Below are positions 16,355 through 25,735 of a stretch of DNA of 64,000 nucleotides, piece after piece. Positions within the stretch are counted from its first letter, which is position 1; every line of letters begins with the position of its first letter. The position numbers were made by a program, and so were the translations under genes. Source of the DNA: Ectopseudomonas mendocina (GTDB lineage Bacteria > Pseudomonadota > Gammaproteobacteria > Pseudomonadales > Pseudomonadaceae); the NCBI RefSeq assembly GCF_016008875.1, contig NZ_JADTQG010000014.1:98934-162933 (forward strand). The letters are read 5' to 3'. The notes under the pieces were generated by a model that made no database searches, was not told the origin of the DNA, and saw only the letters and a list, made by a program, of their open reading frames with translations.

Positions 16355-17233
16355 TTATCCCTTGCGGGTAAACGCCAGAACTCGCTCGTCGGCCACCGGC
16401 ACCAGTTGCGGGTGCTGCCAACCGGCTACTTCGCCCACGCCCACGACCAGCAGGCCACCCGGCGCCAGGCTCTCGGCCAGGCGGTTGAGGATGTCGCGGC
16501 GACGCCAGCGGCGGAAATAGATCAGCAAGTTCTGACAGAAAATCACGTCCATGCCGGACATCGGCGCCTTGGCCAGTTCCAGCACATTGAGCCGGGCGCT
16601 GCATACGCGCGCCGCCAGACTCGGTACCACCTTGAAACGTCCATCGGCCTGCGCGAGAAAGTAGCGCTCGCGCAGCTCGTCACTCACCTGCTCCAGGCGC
16701 CGCGCCGAATAGCACGCCTCACGCGCCTTGCTCAGTGCACCCTGACTGATATCCGTACCGGTCACCGCAAAGTGTTCGGGCAGCTCGCTGCCCTGCAGGG
16801 CTTCGGCGGCCATGATCGCCAGCGAATAAGGCTCCTCACCACTGGAGCAACCCACGCTCCACAGTTCCCAGGGCTTGCCCAGCCCTGCCGCCAGACGCTC
16901 CTGCAGGTACTGCGAGAGCACCTCGAAGGAAGGCGGATGACGGAAGAAACGGGTTTCCTGCACGGTCAGCCGATCCAGCAGGGTCGACCACTCCACCGCG
17001 CCACGCGGACCATCGGTAACCTGACGGTAGTAGCTGGCGTAATCCTCGACGCCCAGTTCGCGCATGCGCGCACTCAGGTTGGTCTGCAGGAATGCGCGCC
17101 GCTGCTCGCTGATCACCACACCGGTACGCGCCTCAAGCAGCGTCTGCCAGTCGTGGAAATCGGCTTGCGACATATCGGTCACCGGGCGCAATGCCCAAAC
17201 GCCCGCTGACTGCATACCTTCGCCCTGGGTCAT
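16355..17233 (-). CDS. pilK: PilK, chemoreceptor methyltransferase (CheR type)
   Basis: 292 residues. The N-terminal helical CheR domain includes LEARTGVVISEQRRAFLQ. The SAM-binding domain has LWSVGCSSGEEPYSLAIMA and later VIFCQNLLIYF. It should methylate glutamates of PilJ, opposing ChpB. It lies 42 bp after pilJ and 25 bp before chpA. The first ATG (17233) lacks an obvious ribosome site; an alternative ATG at 17215 would shorten it by six residues. The family length (~290) fits either. Confidence 0.93.
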   Translation of the reverse strand: MTQGEGMQSAGVWALRPVTDMSQADFHDWQTLLEARTGVVISEQRRAFLQTNLSARMRELGVEDYASYYRQVTDGPRGAVEWSTLLDRLTVQETRFFRHPPSFEVLSQYLQERLAAGLGKPWELWSVGCSSGEEPYSLAIMAAEALQGSELPEHFAVTGTDISQGALSKAREACYSARRLEQVSDELRERYFLAQADGRFKVVPSLAARVCSARLNVLELAKAPMSGMDVIFCQNLLIYFRRWRRRDILNRLAESLAPGGLLVVGVGEVAGWQHPQLVPVADERVLAFTRKG

Positions 17234-17275
17234 GGCTGTGATGCGGAGGCTGCAGCCAGCCTCCGCGCTCCTTTA

Positions 17276-19312
17276 TCAGGCGTCTGGCAGGGTGAAGCCG
17301 GACACCGACTTGCGCATCTCGCTGGCCATCTTGGCCAGGTTACCAATGCTCTTGGCGGTGGCGGTGGTACCCGAGGACGTCTGCGAGGTGATCTCCTGGA
17401 TCACGTTCATGGTGTTGGAAATGTGGCCGGCCGAAGAGGCCTGCTGGCGAGCGGCGTTGGAAATGTTCTGGATGAGGGCCGCGAGGGTCTTCGATACCTT
17501 CTCGATCTCTTCCAGTGCCACACCGGCGTCCTGCGCCAGGCGGGCACCGCGCACCACTTCGGAAGTCGTCTGTTCCATGGAGATAACGGCTTCGTTGGTG
17601 TCGGTCTGAATGGTTTTTACCAGCGCCTCGATCTGCTTGGTCGCCGCCGAGGAACGTTCTGCGAGGCGTTGTACCTCGTCCGCTACCACGGCGAAGCCGC
17701 GGCCCGCATCACCGGCCATGGACGCCTGGATCGCGGCGTTCAGTGCGAGGATGTTGGTCTGGTCGGCAATGTCGTTAATCAGGCTAACGATGTCACCGAT
17801 CTCCTGGGACGATTCACCGAGGCGCTTGATCCGCTTCGAGGTGTCCTGGATCTGCTCACGGATGTTATCCATGCCGGTGATGGTGTTGTGTACGACTTCG
17901 TTGCCCTTGTTGGCGATGGCTACGGAACGTTCCGCTACCGCGGAGGATTCCGAGGCGTTCGCCGATACCTGGTCAATCGACACGGCCATTTCGTTGATCG
18001 CCGCGGAGGCGCCGGCAATTTCCTGCGCCTGGTGCTCGGAGGCCTCGGCCAGGTGCATCGCCGTGGCCTGGGTTTCCTGGGCCGCACCGGCTACCTGAAC
18101 GGCGGTCAGGTTGATGGTGGCTACCAGGTCGCGCAGCTGGTCGATGGAGTAGTTGATGGAGTCGGCGATGGCACCGGTGAAGTCTTCGGTTACCGTCGCG
18201 GCCACGGTCAGGTCACCGTCGGCGAGGTCGGCGATTTCGTCGAGCAGACGCAGAATCGCCGCCTGGTTACGTTCGTTCTTCTCGGCGGTTTCAGCCAGAC
18301 GACGGTTGGTTTCACGCACCATCACCAGGCCGATGAGAATGATCGAGCCCAGCGCCAGACCACCCAGCACGTAGCCGAACAGGGTGTTGATGGCACGGCC
18401 GTCGGCGAGGTCTTCGAAGCCGGCGGCCAACTCGGACGCCTTGTCCAGCAGGGTCTGCGACACGGTGAAGATCGAGTTCGCCGACTCACGCACTTGGAAC
18501 AGTTCCGGCGAGGTCTCGAGAATCTCGTCCACCGAACCGGATACGAATTCGAACAGCTCGGAAATCTCGGCCAGACGCTCGAGGGCTTCCTCGTCGGTCA
18601 CCTGGCTGATTTCCATCGCGGCGTTGCCTTCGAGCATTGCCGCCAGTACACGACCGAACAGGCTGGCGTCACGGCCGAACATGTCGGCGGCCTGCACCGA
18701 GTCTTCGTCACCGGCCAGTACCTTGTTCACCGAACCGAGGATACGTTCAGCCAGCAGCGACTGACGCTGGGCCACGGAAACCTGGGCGGCCGGCGCGCCA
18801 CTTTCCAGCAGGATGTCGACCACTTCCTCGTACTCGACCTGCAGCTGCGGGATGGTTTCCGCCAGGGTGGCGGCTACCTGGTGCAGCGACAGTACGGTCT
18901 GCTCGCTGGCGAGAATGGCGTCGGTGTTCTGCCGCAGGCTATCCCAGTCCTGCTGTACCGCAGCCATCTGCGCCTGCACCGACTCGGGTGCCGGCGGCAA
19001 ACCGCTGCTGGCATCGCCATCGGTCAGGTAGCCCCAGCGCTGCTGGAAGTCGTTACGCGCGTCGCGCAACAGACCGAAGGCTTCGGCAGTACCCGCCGCC
19101 GCTTCCGTGGCGTTCTTGGCGATACGCTGGGACAGTACGCGCAGCTCACCGGAGTGACTGATGTACTCGGTATCGTAGTTGGACTGGGTGTTGATGTAGG
19201 CGAAGTTCGCGAACAACAGCACGATGGAAACGATAAGCACGACGAACAGCGCTGCGATCAGCGTACTGCTGCGTGCCCCCGCCAACAAATTGCCTGCATT
19301 TAGTTTTTTCAT
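17276..19312 (-). CDS. pilJ: PilJ, methyl-accepting chemoreceptor of the Pil-Chp system
   Basis: 678 residues. A first membrane helix lies at about 17-38 and a second at about 312-335. Between them are two helical PilJ-type ligand modules (the segments starting [20 protein letters not shown] and [15 protein letters not shown]). After TM2 come a HAMP-like region and the cytoplasmic signalling hairpin, whose tip reads [20 protein letters not shown] at about 515-535. There is no C-terminal CheR-tethering pentapeptide. In P. aeruginosa PilJ senses pilus-surface engagement and signals through PilI to ChpA. The frame stays open upstream to 19363, but ATG 19312 (MKKLNAGN) is the family start. Confidence 0.95.
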   Translation of the reverse strand: MKKLNAGNLLAGARSSTLIAALFVVLIVSIVLLFANFAYINTQSNYDTEYISHSGELRVLSQRIAKNATEAAAGTAEAFGLLRDARNDFQQRWGYLTDGDASSGLPPAPESVQAQMAAVQQDWDSLRQNTDAILASEQTVLSLHQVAATLAETIPQLQVEYEEVVDILLESGAPAAQVSVAQRQSLLAERILGSVNKVLAGDEDSVQAADMFGRDASLFGRVLAAMLEGNAAMEISQVTDEEALERLAEISELFEFVSGSVDEILETSPELFQVRESANSIFTVSQTLLDKASELAAGFEDLADGRAINTLFGYVLGGLALGSIILIGLVMVRETNRRLAETAEKNERNQAAILRLLDEIADLADGDLTVAATVTEDFTGAIADSINYSIDQLRDLVATINLTAVQVAGAAQETQATAMHLAEASEHQAQEIAGASAAINEMAVSIDQVSANASESSAVAERSVAIANKGNEVVHNTITGMDNIREQIQDTSKRIKRLGESSQEIGDIVSLINDIADQTNILALNAAIQASMAGDAGRGFAVVADEVQRLAERSSAATKQIEALVKTIQTDTNEAVISMEQTTSEVVRGARLAQDAGVALEEIEKVSKTLAALIQNISNAARQQASSAGHISNTMNVIQEITSQTSSGTTATAKSIGNLAKMASEMRKSVSGFTLPDA

Positions 19313-19392
19313 TATCTGGCCCCCGCCTGGACCGACCGCACTAGGGTTCCCATGTAACGCCAAAGAGCCGGCAGAGCCGGCCCAACCGAAAT

Positions 19393-19932
19393 CTACTGAT
19401 AGGACACGTCGAGAAAGCCCGGATCGGCCGTCAGCGCATGAGGGCTGAACACCAACCAGGGCTGTTCCCGTTGGAAAACACCGTGGATGAACGGCGCAAT
19501 GCTCGCCTCGAGAGGCGGCAGTTGTTCTGAGAAGGCATCCACGGGGAAATGCTGCATACCGAAGACTTCGTCGACCGTCAGGCCGGCGAAGATTTCCTGA
19601 TGGTCGACCACCAGGATTCGCCGCAGCTTGCGCAGCGGCGACAATTCACTGCCGAAGAACCCGCACAGGTCCATGATCGGCAACAGGCGGCCACGCACGT
19701 TGGCCACCCCTTTGACCCAGCCCTTCACACCCGGCAGCAGGGTGTAGCGCGGCTCGTGCAGGACCTCGCCCACTTCCCCCATCGGCGCGACGAAGAATCG
19801 CTCGCCCATGCGAAAACCGATACCGCTCCAGGTCTGCACCGCCGCCTGTTGCGACGGCAGGCCGGCCGCCAGGGCCCGGCAACGCTGGTCGATCTCGAGG
19901 AGAATCTGGAAAGGAGTCTGCGCGTCCGACAT
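19393..19932 (-). CDS. pilI: PilI, CheW-like adaptor
   Basis: 179 residues, one CheW domain: [36 protein letters not shown] and [19 protein letters not shown]. It couples PilJ to ChpA and is required for twitching in P. aeruginosa. It sits between pilH and pilJ in the conserved order, with 45 and 80 bp gaps. Confidence 0.94.
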   Translation of the reverse strand: MSDAQTPFQILLEIDQRCRALAAGLPSQQAAVQTWSGIGFRMGERFFVAPMGEVGEVLHEPRYTLLPGVKGWVKGVANVRGRLLPIMDLCGFFGSELSPLRKLRRILVVDHQEIFAGLTVDEVFGMQHFPVDAFSEQLPPLEASIAPFIHGVFQREQPWLVFSPHALTADPGFLDVSYQ

Positions 19933-19977
19933 GCCAGCCGTGGCCTTCTTCTTATTCAGTCAACGGACGGCACGGCA

Positions 19978-20343
19978 TCAGCCGGCCAGTACCGCATTGA
20001 GAGTTTTCAGCAAGGTGTCTTCGTCGACCGGCTTGGTCAGGTAGTCCTTCGCGCCCTGGCGCTTGCCCCAGACCTTGTCGGTTTCCTGATCCTTGGTGGT
20101 GACGATGATCACCGGGATGTGGCTGGTTTCGGCGTCCTTGGTCAGTTGACGAGTCGCCTGGAAGCCATTGAGGCCGGGCATGACGATGTCCATCAGGACC
20201 GCGTCCGGCTTCTCCTGGCGAGCCAGGGCCACGCCGTCGGCGCCGTTTTCCGCCTTCAGTACCTGATGGCCGTGCTTTTCCAGCATGGCGGTCAGCTTGT
20301 ACATCTCGGTCGGGGAGTCATCAACAATCAGAATTCGAGCCAT
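19978..20343 (-). CDS. pilH: PilH, single-domain CheY-like response regulator
   Basis: 121 residues, a bare receiver. Acidic pocket residues are in ILIVDDSPTE; the phosphoacceptor is Asp52 in VLMDIVMPGLNG; the conserved Thr is in VIIVTTKDQ and the Lys in DYLTKPV. PilH is thought to drain phosphate or act on the retraction side of pilus control. The start was set at ATG 20343 rather than the open-frame start at 20355. Confidence 0.95.
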   Translation of the reverse strand: MARILIVDDSPTEMYKLTAMLEKHGHQVLKAENGADGVALARQEKPDAVLMDIVMPGLNGFQATRQLTKDAETSHIPVIIVTTKDQETDKVWGKRQGAKDYLTKPVDEDTLLKTLNAVLAG

Positions 20344-20390
20344 GGTGTTTCCCAATGCAGAAGAGACGCAGGGGCCGCGAGGCCGGTGCG

Positions 20391-20798
20391 TCAGGAGGCT
20401 TGTTCCACCGGGGTGAAGTCCGGCACATGGGCTTTGATCGCACCGAGCAGCTCTTCCTTGCTGAAGGGCTTGGTCAGGTATTGATCGGAGCCGACGATGC
20501 GGCCCTTGGCCTTGTCGAACAGGCCATCCTTGGAGGACAGCATGATCACCGGGGTGGATTTGAAGGCACTGTTGTTCTTGATCAGGGCACAGGTCTGATA
20601 CCCATCGAGACGCGGCATCATGATGTCGACAAAGATGATACTGGGGTGAGTGTCGGCAATCTTGGCCAGGGCATCGAAGCCATCGACCGCGGTGATGACG
20701 TCACAACCCACTTTTTTCAGCAGAGTTTCGGCGGTGCGACGAATCGTCTTCGAGTCGTCGATCACCATCACTTTCAAACCCTCGGAATGCTGTTCCAT
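20391..20798 (-). CDS. pilG: PilG, single-domain CheY-like response regulator
   Basis: 135 residues, a receiver with a short N-terminal extension (MEQHSEGLKVMVIDDSKT). The phosphoacceptor is Asp58 in IIFVDIMMPRLDG; the switch residue region is VIMLSSKDG and the conserved Lys is in YLTKPF (Lys110). In P. aeruginosa PilG promotes pilus extension and CyaB-dependent cAMP synthesis. It is the first gene of the minus-strand cluster, so the promoter should lie in 20799-21039. The open frame continues to 21113, but that part is not family-like. Confidence 0.95.
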   Translation of the reverse strand: MEQHSEGLKVMVIDDSKTIRRTAETLLKKVGCDVITAVDGFDALAKIADTHPSIIFVDIMMPRLDGYQTCALIKNNSAFKSTPVIMLSSKDGLFDKAKGRIVGSDQYLTKPFSKEELLGAIKAHVPDFTPVEQAS

Positions 20799-21039
20799 GT
20801 TCGCCCTACCATCGCCTCGGTGAGTCGTTATATTCGCGTTATCAGTATGCCTGAGGCCCAGTCGCCGATGGGGCTTGACCCAATCGTCGGGCCTTTTTAG
20901 CACACTCTCCAGATGCAATCTATAAGCCTGCCGGGGCAGCACCAGCCCTTGACCAAGGCCCCGGCCAACGCCACCCTGACAGCCTTTCACGGCATGGCCA
21001 ACCCGGCCTCTACCCTCTACCTCGCGGAGAGTTACCCCC
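20799..21039. promoter_or_regulatory. Divergent promoter region, pilG / gshB
   Basis: 241 bp without a gene. It must hold the promoter of the pil-chp cluster on one strand and of gshB on the other. AT-rich candidate -10 boxes near 20825-20850 face pilG (catact, tataac in the minus direction). gshB has a ribosome site, cggaga, just before its ATG. Confidence 0.45.
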
Positions 21040-21990
21040 ATGAGCCTTCGTCTCGGGATCGTCATGGATCCGATTGCCAGCATTTCCTTCAAGAAGGACA
21101 GCTCGCTGGCCATGTTGCTGGCCGCTCAAGCACGCGGCTGGTCGCTGTTCTACATGGAGCAGCAGGATCTCTACCAGGTTCGCGGTCAGGCTCGTGCCCG
21201 TCTGCGTCCGCTGGAAGTGTTCAATGACCCGCAGCGCTGGTTCACCCTTGGCATGGAACAGGACACGCCGCTCGCCGAGCTGGACGTGATCCTGATGCGC
21301 AAGGACCCGCCCTTCGATAACGAATTCGTCTACTCCACCTACCTGCTCGAGCAGGCGGAGCGCGACGGCGTACTGGTGGTCAATCGGCCGCAGAGCCTGC
21401 GCGACTGCAATGAAAAGTTCTTCGCCACCCAGTTTCCCCAATACACGCCACCGACCCTGGTCAGTCGACGCGCCGATATTGTGCGCCAGTTTGCCGATGA
21501 GCACCGTGACATCATTCTCAAACCCCTTGATGGCATGGGCGGTTCGCAGATCTTTCGCCACCGTGCAGGCGACCCCAACCTCTCGGTGATTCTGGAAACC
21601 CTGACCCTGCACGGCCAGCAGCAGATCATGGTGCAGGCCTACCTGCCGGCCATCAAGGACGGTGACAAGCGCATCCTGATGATAGACGGCGAACCGGTGC
21701 CCTACTGCCTGGCGCGCATTCCGGCTGCCGGAGAAACCCGTGGCAACCTGGCTGCAGGCGGACGTGGCGAAGCCAGGCCGCTGACCGAACGCGACCGCGA
21801 GATCGCCGCGGCGGTCGGCCCGACCCTGCGTGAAAAAGGGCTGATTTTCGTCGGACTCGATGTAATCGGCGACCACCTGACGGAAATCAACGTTACCAGC
21901 CCGACCTGCATCCGCGAGATCGACGCTGCCTTCGATACCCGTATCGGCGAGCGCCTGATGGACTGCATCGCGGCAAAGCGCGGATCGTAA
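21040..21990 (+). CDS. gshB: Glutathione synthetase
   Basis: 316 residues, ATP-grasp enzyme that joins gamma-glutamylcysteine and glycine in the cytoplasm. The start MSLRLGIVMDPIASISFKKD is typical. Other family segments are VILMRKDPPFDNEF, VVNRPQSLRDCNEKF, IILKPLDGMGGSQIF (ATP lid) and the C-terminal DVIGDHLTEINVTSPTCIRE, which holds metal ligands. The length is normal. A strong REP hairpin starts one base after the stop codon. The gene borders pilG divergently in all Pseudomonas I recall. Confidence 0.96.
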   Translation: MSLRLGIVMDPIASISFKKDSSLAMLLAAQARGWSLFYMEQQDLYQVRGQARARLRPLEVFNDPQRWFTLGMEQDTPLAELDVILMRKDPPFDNEFVYSTYLLEQAERDGVLVVNRPQSLRDCNEKFFATQFPQYTPPTLVSRRADIVRQFADEHRDIILKPLDGMGGSQIFRHRAGDPNLSVILETLTLHGQQQIMVQAYLPAIKDGDKRILMIDGEPVPYCLARIPAAGETRGNLAAGGRGEARPLTERDREIAAAVGPTLREKGLIFVGLDVIGDHLTEINVTSPTCIREIDAAFDTRIGERLMDCIAAKRGS

Positions 21991-22039
21991 GGCGGGTGCA
22001 ACCCGCCACTGCCTGGCCGGCGGGTTGCACCCGCCCTAC
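21991..22039. repeat. Palindromic repeat, GGCGGGTGCAACCCGCC family
   Basis: ggcgggtgcaacccgcc and its near-inverse ggcgggttgcacccgcc lie head to head directly after the gshB stop. Each half is itself a hairpin. It may act as a transcription or decay barrier. Confidence 0.8.
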
Positions 22040-22086
22040 GCCAGCATCATATAAACGCCACAAGCTTGAACCAGCTAACAGCCTGG

Positions 22087-22111
22087 CGCTTCAGGCTTGC
22101 AGCCTGAAGCG
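22087..22111. repeat. Perfect 11-bp stem-loop before tonB3
   Basis: cgcttcaggct and its exact inverse agcctgaagcg are separated by tgc, 46 bases before the tonB3 start. There is no T-run, so it is not a simple terminator. It belongs to the GCTTGCAGC repeat family seen again at 23060-23169. Confidence 0.7.
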
Positions 22112-22156
22112 TCGCGCCGCAGACTGCGCGACATTCGAAAGCAGACCCGATACGCG

Positions 22157-23053
22157 ATGAACGCAGCCGCCACCCCAACCACCGCTTCCTCCGCCACCGT
22201 CCGTCCGGCGGATCGCCTGGGGTTCACCCTGTTTCTCGCCGCAGCCCTGCATGTGGCGCTGATTCTTGGCGTCGGCTTCACCCTGGAGTCGCCCCCAGAG
22301 ATCAGCAAGACGCTGGAAATTACCCTGTCCACATTCAAGAGCGAAGAGAAGCCCAAGGAGGCTGACTTCCTCGCCCAGGACAACCAGCAAGGCAGCGGTA
22401 CGCTGGAACATGCCGCGGCACCGAAGACCACCGAGCAGGCTCCCTTCCAGGACAGCGAGGTGCGCAAGGTCACACCACCCGCCGCCCCGCAGCAGCCTGC
22501 CAGCAAGCCGGAAGCGCCCAAGGCCGCCGTCGCCACGCGCGCACCGCAGCAGCAGAAAACACCGGTCAAACGCGAAGAAGCCAAACCGGTCCCGGAAACG
22601 CGCCCGGCACCGGTATTCGACTCTGCCCAGCTGTCGGCGGAAATCGCCAGCCTGGAAGCCGAACTGGCGCAGGAAGTTCAAGCCTACGCCAAGCGGCCGA
22701 AGATCCACCGCCTCAACGCCGCCTCGACCATGCGCGACAAGGGCGCCTGGTACAAGGACGAATGGCGCAAAAAGGTCGAGCGCATCGGCAACCTCAATTA
22801 TCCGGACGACGCCCGCCGCCAACGCATCTACGGCAGCCTGCGCCTGCTGGTGTCGATCAACCGCGATGGCTCGCTGTATGAAGTGCAGGTGCTGGAGTCC
22901 TCGGGCCAGGCCGTACTCGACCAGGCCGCGCAACGCATCGTGCGCCTGGCCGCGCCCTATGCGCCCTTCACCGGCGACCTGGCCGATATCGACCGCCTGG
23001 AAATCATCCGCACCTGGCGCTTCGACCGCGGCGACCGGCTGTCGAGCAACTGA
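22157..23053 (+). CDS. tonB3: TonB family energy-transducing protein (TonB3-like)
   Basis: 298 residues. One N-terminal membrane helix (about 24-42) is followed by a long Pro/Lys/Glu/Ala-rich periplasm-spanning region and a C-terminal TonB fold (LRLLVSINRDGSLYEVQVLE, ending ADIDRLEIIRTWRFDRGD). It should transmit proton-motive force from ExbBD to an outer-membrane partner. The PAO1 gene at this place, tonB3, was reported to be needed for twitching motility, which fits the adjacent pil-chp cluster. The open frame begins at 22097, but the first 20 residues there translate a repeat; ATG 22157 is preferred although its ribosome site is weak. Confidence 0.88.
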   Translation: MNAAATPTTASSATVRPADRLGFTLFLAAALHVALILGVGFTLESPPEISKTLEITLSTFKSEEKPKEADFLAQDNQQGSGTLEHAAAPKTTEQAPFQDSEVRKVTPPAAPQQPASKPEAPKAAVATRAPQQQKTPVKREEAKPVPETRPAPVFDSAQLSAEIASLEAELAQEVQAYAKRPKIHRLNAASTMRDKGAWYKDEWRKKVERIGNLNYPDDARRQRIYGSLRLLVSINRDGSLYEVQVLESSGQAVLDQAAQRIVRLAAPYAPFTGDLADIDRLEIIRTWRFDRGDRLSSN

Positions 23054-23059
23054 TAGGGC

Positions 23060-23169
23060 AGCTGCAAGCTTCAAGCTGCAAGCCTCAAGAAAGCCACTCA
23101 CGCCCTCCTGTCTCACCCAGGCTTTTCGCCTTTACTTGCAGCTTGTCCCTTGCAGCTTGCAGCTTCAAA
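23060..23169. repeat. GCTTGCAGCTT intergenic repeat pair before algH
   Basis: gctgcaagcttcaagctgcaagc at the left and its inverse-type cttgcagcttgcagcttcaa at the right bracket ~60 bp. The same words appear at 4973-5054 and 22087-22111, so this is a third family of dispersed palindromic elements in the window. Confidence 0.7.
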
Positions 23170-23178
23170 CTAGGCGCC

Positions 23179-23748
23179 ATGAAGAATTCAGCCCCCACCT
23201 CGCTCAAGCACCATTTCCTGATCGCCATGCCGCACATGGCCGATCCGAACTTCGCGCAAACCGTCACCTACCTGGTCGAACACAACGAGCAGGGGGCGAT
23301 GGGCCTGGTGATCAACAAACCCAACGGCCTCAACCTGGCCGAAGTGCTGGAGCAATTACGCCCTGACGAGGAGCCCGCGGCGCTGTGCCACAGCCTGCCG
23401 ATCTTCGCCGGCGGCCCGGTACAGACCGACCGCGGCTTCGTCCTGCATCCGGCTGGCCCGCAGTTCCAGGCGACCCTGGAGCTGGGTGAGCTGGGCCTTT
23501 CGACCTCGCAGGACGTGCTGTTCGCCATCGCCGACGGCAGCGGCCCGGATCGCTACCTGATCACGCTCGGCTACGCCGGCTGGGAAGCCGGGCAACTGGA
23601 AGCGGAGCTGGCCGACAACGCCTGGCTGACCTGCCCCGCCGACAGCAGCATTCTCTTCGACATGCCCTACGACCAGCGCCTCGATGCCGCTGCAGCACGC
23701 CTGGGAGTCAACCTCAGCCTGCTGACCTCGCAGGTCGGGCACGCCTGA
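23179..23748 (+). CDS. algH: YqgE/AlgH family protein
   Basis: 189 residues, UPF0301 family. Signatures are HHFLIAMPHMADPNFAQTV, GAMGLVINKP, IFAGGPVQTDRGFVLH and the C-terminal GYAGWEAGQLEAEL. P. aeruginosa AlgH was found through an effect on alginate gene expression, but its biochemical role is unknown. The open frame reaches back to 23143 into the repeat; ATG 23179 (MKNSAPTSLKHHF) is the family start. It overlaps ruvX by one base (TGATG), so the two are translationally coupled. Confidence 0.93.
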   Translation: MKNSAPTSLKHHFLIAMPHMADPNFAQTVTYLVEHNEQGAMGLVINKPNGLNLAEVLEQLRPDEEPAALCHSLPIFAGGPVQTDRGFVLHPAGPQFQATLELGELGLSTSQDVLFAIADGSGPDRYLITLGYAGWEAGQLEAELADNAWLTCPADSSILFDMPYDQRLDAAAARLGVNLSLLTSQVGHA

Positions 23749-24182
23749 TGAGTGACAAGCCACTGCGCCTGCTGCTGGGCTTCGACTATGGCACCAAGCA
23801 GATCGGCGTCGCCGTCGGCCAGGTGATCACCGGCCAGGCCCGTGAACTGTGCGTGCTCAAGGCGCAGAACGGCGTGCCGGACTGGAGCCGCGTCGAAGCG
23901 CTGATCAAGGAGTGGCAGCCGGACGCTGTGGTAGTCGGCCTGCCGCTGAACATGGACGGCACGCCCAGCGAGATGAGCGCCCGCGCCGAGAAATTCGCCC
24001 GCCGCCTCAATGGCCGCTTCAACCTGCCCGCCTACACCCACGACGAGCGCCTGACCACCTTCGAGGCCAAGGGCCAGCGCCTGCGCGAAGGCCAGAGCGG
24101 TGGCTACCGCGAGCGCCCGGTCGATGCCATTGCCGCAGCCTTGTTGCTACAGGGCTGGCTAGAGGAAAACTGCACGGGCTGA
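23748..24182 (+). CDS. ruvX: Putative pre-16S rRNA nuclease / Holliday junction resolvase, YqgF family
   Basis: 144 residues with an RNase H-like fold. Catalytic acids are visible in LLGFDYGTKQIGVAVG, in DERLTTFEA, and in RERPVDAIAAALLLQ. YqgF processes the 5' end of pre-16S rRNA in E. coli; a resolvase role has also been proposed. The start overlaps algH by one base, a conserved pairing. Confidence 0.93.
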   Translation: MSDKPLRLLLGFDYGTKQIGVAVGQVITGQARELCVLKAQNGVPDWSRVEALIKEWQPDAVVVGLPLNMDGTPSEMSARAEKFARRLNGRFNLPAYTHDERLTTFEAKGQRLREGQSGGYRERPVDAIAAALLLQGWLEENCTG

Positions 24183-24212
24183 GCGAGTCGGCCCGCACCA
24201 AGGAGTTTCGCC

Positions 24213-24716
24213 ATGCTACCGAACCCCAACGACCTGCTGCCGGCCATGGCCAGTGCGCTGACCCAGCACCTCAACCAGCGCCAGATCAGCGAACCGCGCT
24301 TTATCGGCATCCGCACCGGCGGCGTCTGGGTCGCCCAGGCCCTGTTGCAGTCGCTGGGACGTGATGACGCCCTTGGCATCCTCGACGTGTCCTTCTACCG
24401 CGACGACTTCACCCAGAACGGTCTGCACCCACAGGTTCAACCGTCCGAGTTGCCGTTCGAGATCGAGGGCCAGCATCTGGTGCTGATCGACGACGTGCTG
24501 ATGAGCGGGCGCACCATCCGCGCCGCGCTGAACGAACTGTTCGACTATGGCCGCCCGGCCAGCGTGACCCTGGTCAGCCTGCTCGACCTCAACGCCCGCG
24601 ATTTGCCGATTCGCCCGGACGTGGTCGGCGCCACCCTGTCGCTGGCGACCAACGAGCGGGTAAAATTGTCCGGCCCCACGCCGCTGACCCTCGAACTCCA
24701 GACGCTCGCCAACTGA
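24213..24716 (+). CDS. pyrR: PyrR, bifunctional pyrimidine regulator / uracil phosphoribosyltransferase
   Basis: 167 residues, type I phosphoribosyltransferase fold. The PRPP-binding loop is [20 protein letters not shown], preceded by the flexible-loop region around [12 protein letters not shown]. Gram-positive PyrR binds attenuator RNA; in Pseudomonas a regulatory role on pyr genes has been proposed, though I see no attenuator here. It lies 11 bp before pyrB and 30 bp after ruvX, with ribosome site aaggag before its ATG. Confidence 0.93.
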
Positions 24717-24727
24717 GACTCCCCGCG

Positions 24728-25735
24728 ATGACGCCACTCGCCGCCAAGCGCCCGCTGCAGCTGAACGACCAAGGTCAGCTGCGCCACTTCCTCTCACTAG
24801 ACGGCCTGCCCCGTGAGCTGTTGACCGAAATCCTCGACACCGCCGACTCCTTCCTCGAAGTCGGCGCGCGCGCGGTGAAGAAGGTCCCGCTGCTGCGCGG
24901 CAAGACCGTGTGCAACGTGTTCTTCGAGAACTCCACGCGCACCCGCACCACCTTCGAGCTGGCCGCCCAGCGCCTGTCGGCCGACGTCATCAGCCTCAAC
25001 GTGTCGACCAGCTCCACCAGCAAGGGCGAGACGCTGTTCGACACCCTGCGCAACCTCGAGGCCATGGCCGCCGACATCTTCGTCGTGCGCCATGCCGACT
25101 CCGGCGCCGCGCACTTCATCGCCGAGCACGTGTGCCCGAACCTGGCGATCATCAACGGCGGTGACGGCCGCCACGCGCACCCGACTCAGGGCATGCTCGA
25201 CATGCTCACCATCCGCCGCCACAAGGGCGACTTCGAGAACCTGTCGGTGGCCATCGTCGGCGATATCCTGCACTCGCGGGTGGCGCGCTCGAACATGCTC
25301 GCGCTGAAGACCCTGGGCTGCCCGGATATCCGCGTGATCGCGCCGAAGACCCTGTTGCCCATCGGCCTGGAGGAAAGCTACGGCGTGCGCGTGTTCAGCG
25401 ACGCCAACGAAGGCCTCAAGGATGTCGACGTGGTGATCATGCTGCGCCTGCAGCGCGAGCGCATGCAGGGCGGCCTGCTGCCCAGCGAGGGCGAGTTCTA
25501 CCGCCTGTTCGGCCTTACCGAGCAGCGCCTGAAACTGGCCAAGCCCGATGCCCTGGTGATGCACCCGGGCCCGATCAACCGCGGCGTGGAGATCGAGTCG
25601 GCGGTGGCCGACGGCCCTCAGTCGGTAATCCTCAACCAGGTCACCTATGGCATCGCCATTCGCATGGCCGTGCTGTCGATGGCCATGAGCGGGCAGAACG
25701 CCCAACGTCAACTCAACGCCGAGGAGGCCAACTGA
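24728..25735 (+). CDS. pyrB: Aspartate carbamoyltransferase catalytic subunit
   Basis: 335 residues. It condenses carbamoyl phosphate and aspartate in pyrimidine synthesis. The carbamoyl-phosphate loop [18 protein letters not shown] and the segment [19 protein letters not shown] are clear, as are [15 protein letters not shown] and [12 protein letters not shown]. The N-terminal extension of about 20 residues is typical of the Pseudomonas class A enzyme, which forms a dodecamer with PyrC' instead of using PyrI. The stop overlaps the next start by one base. Confidence 0.96.
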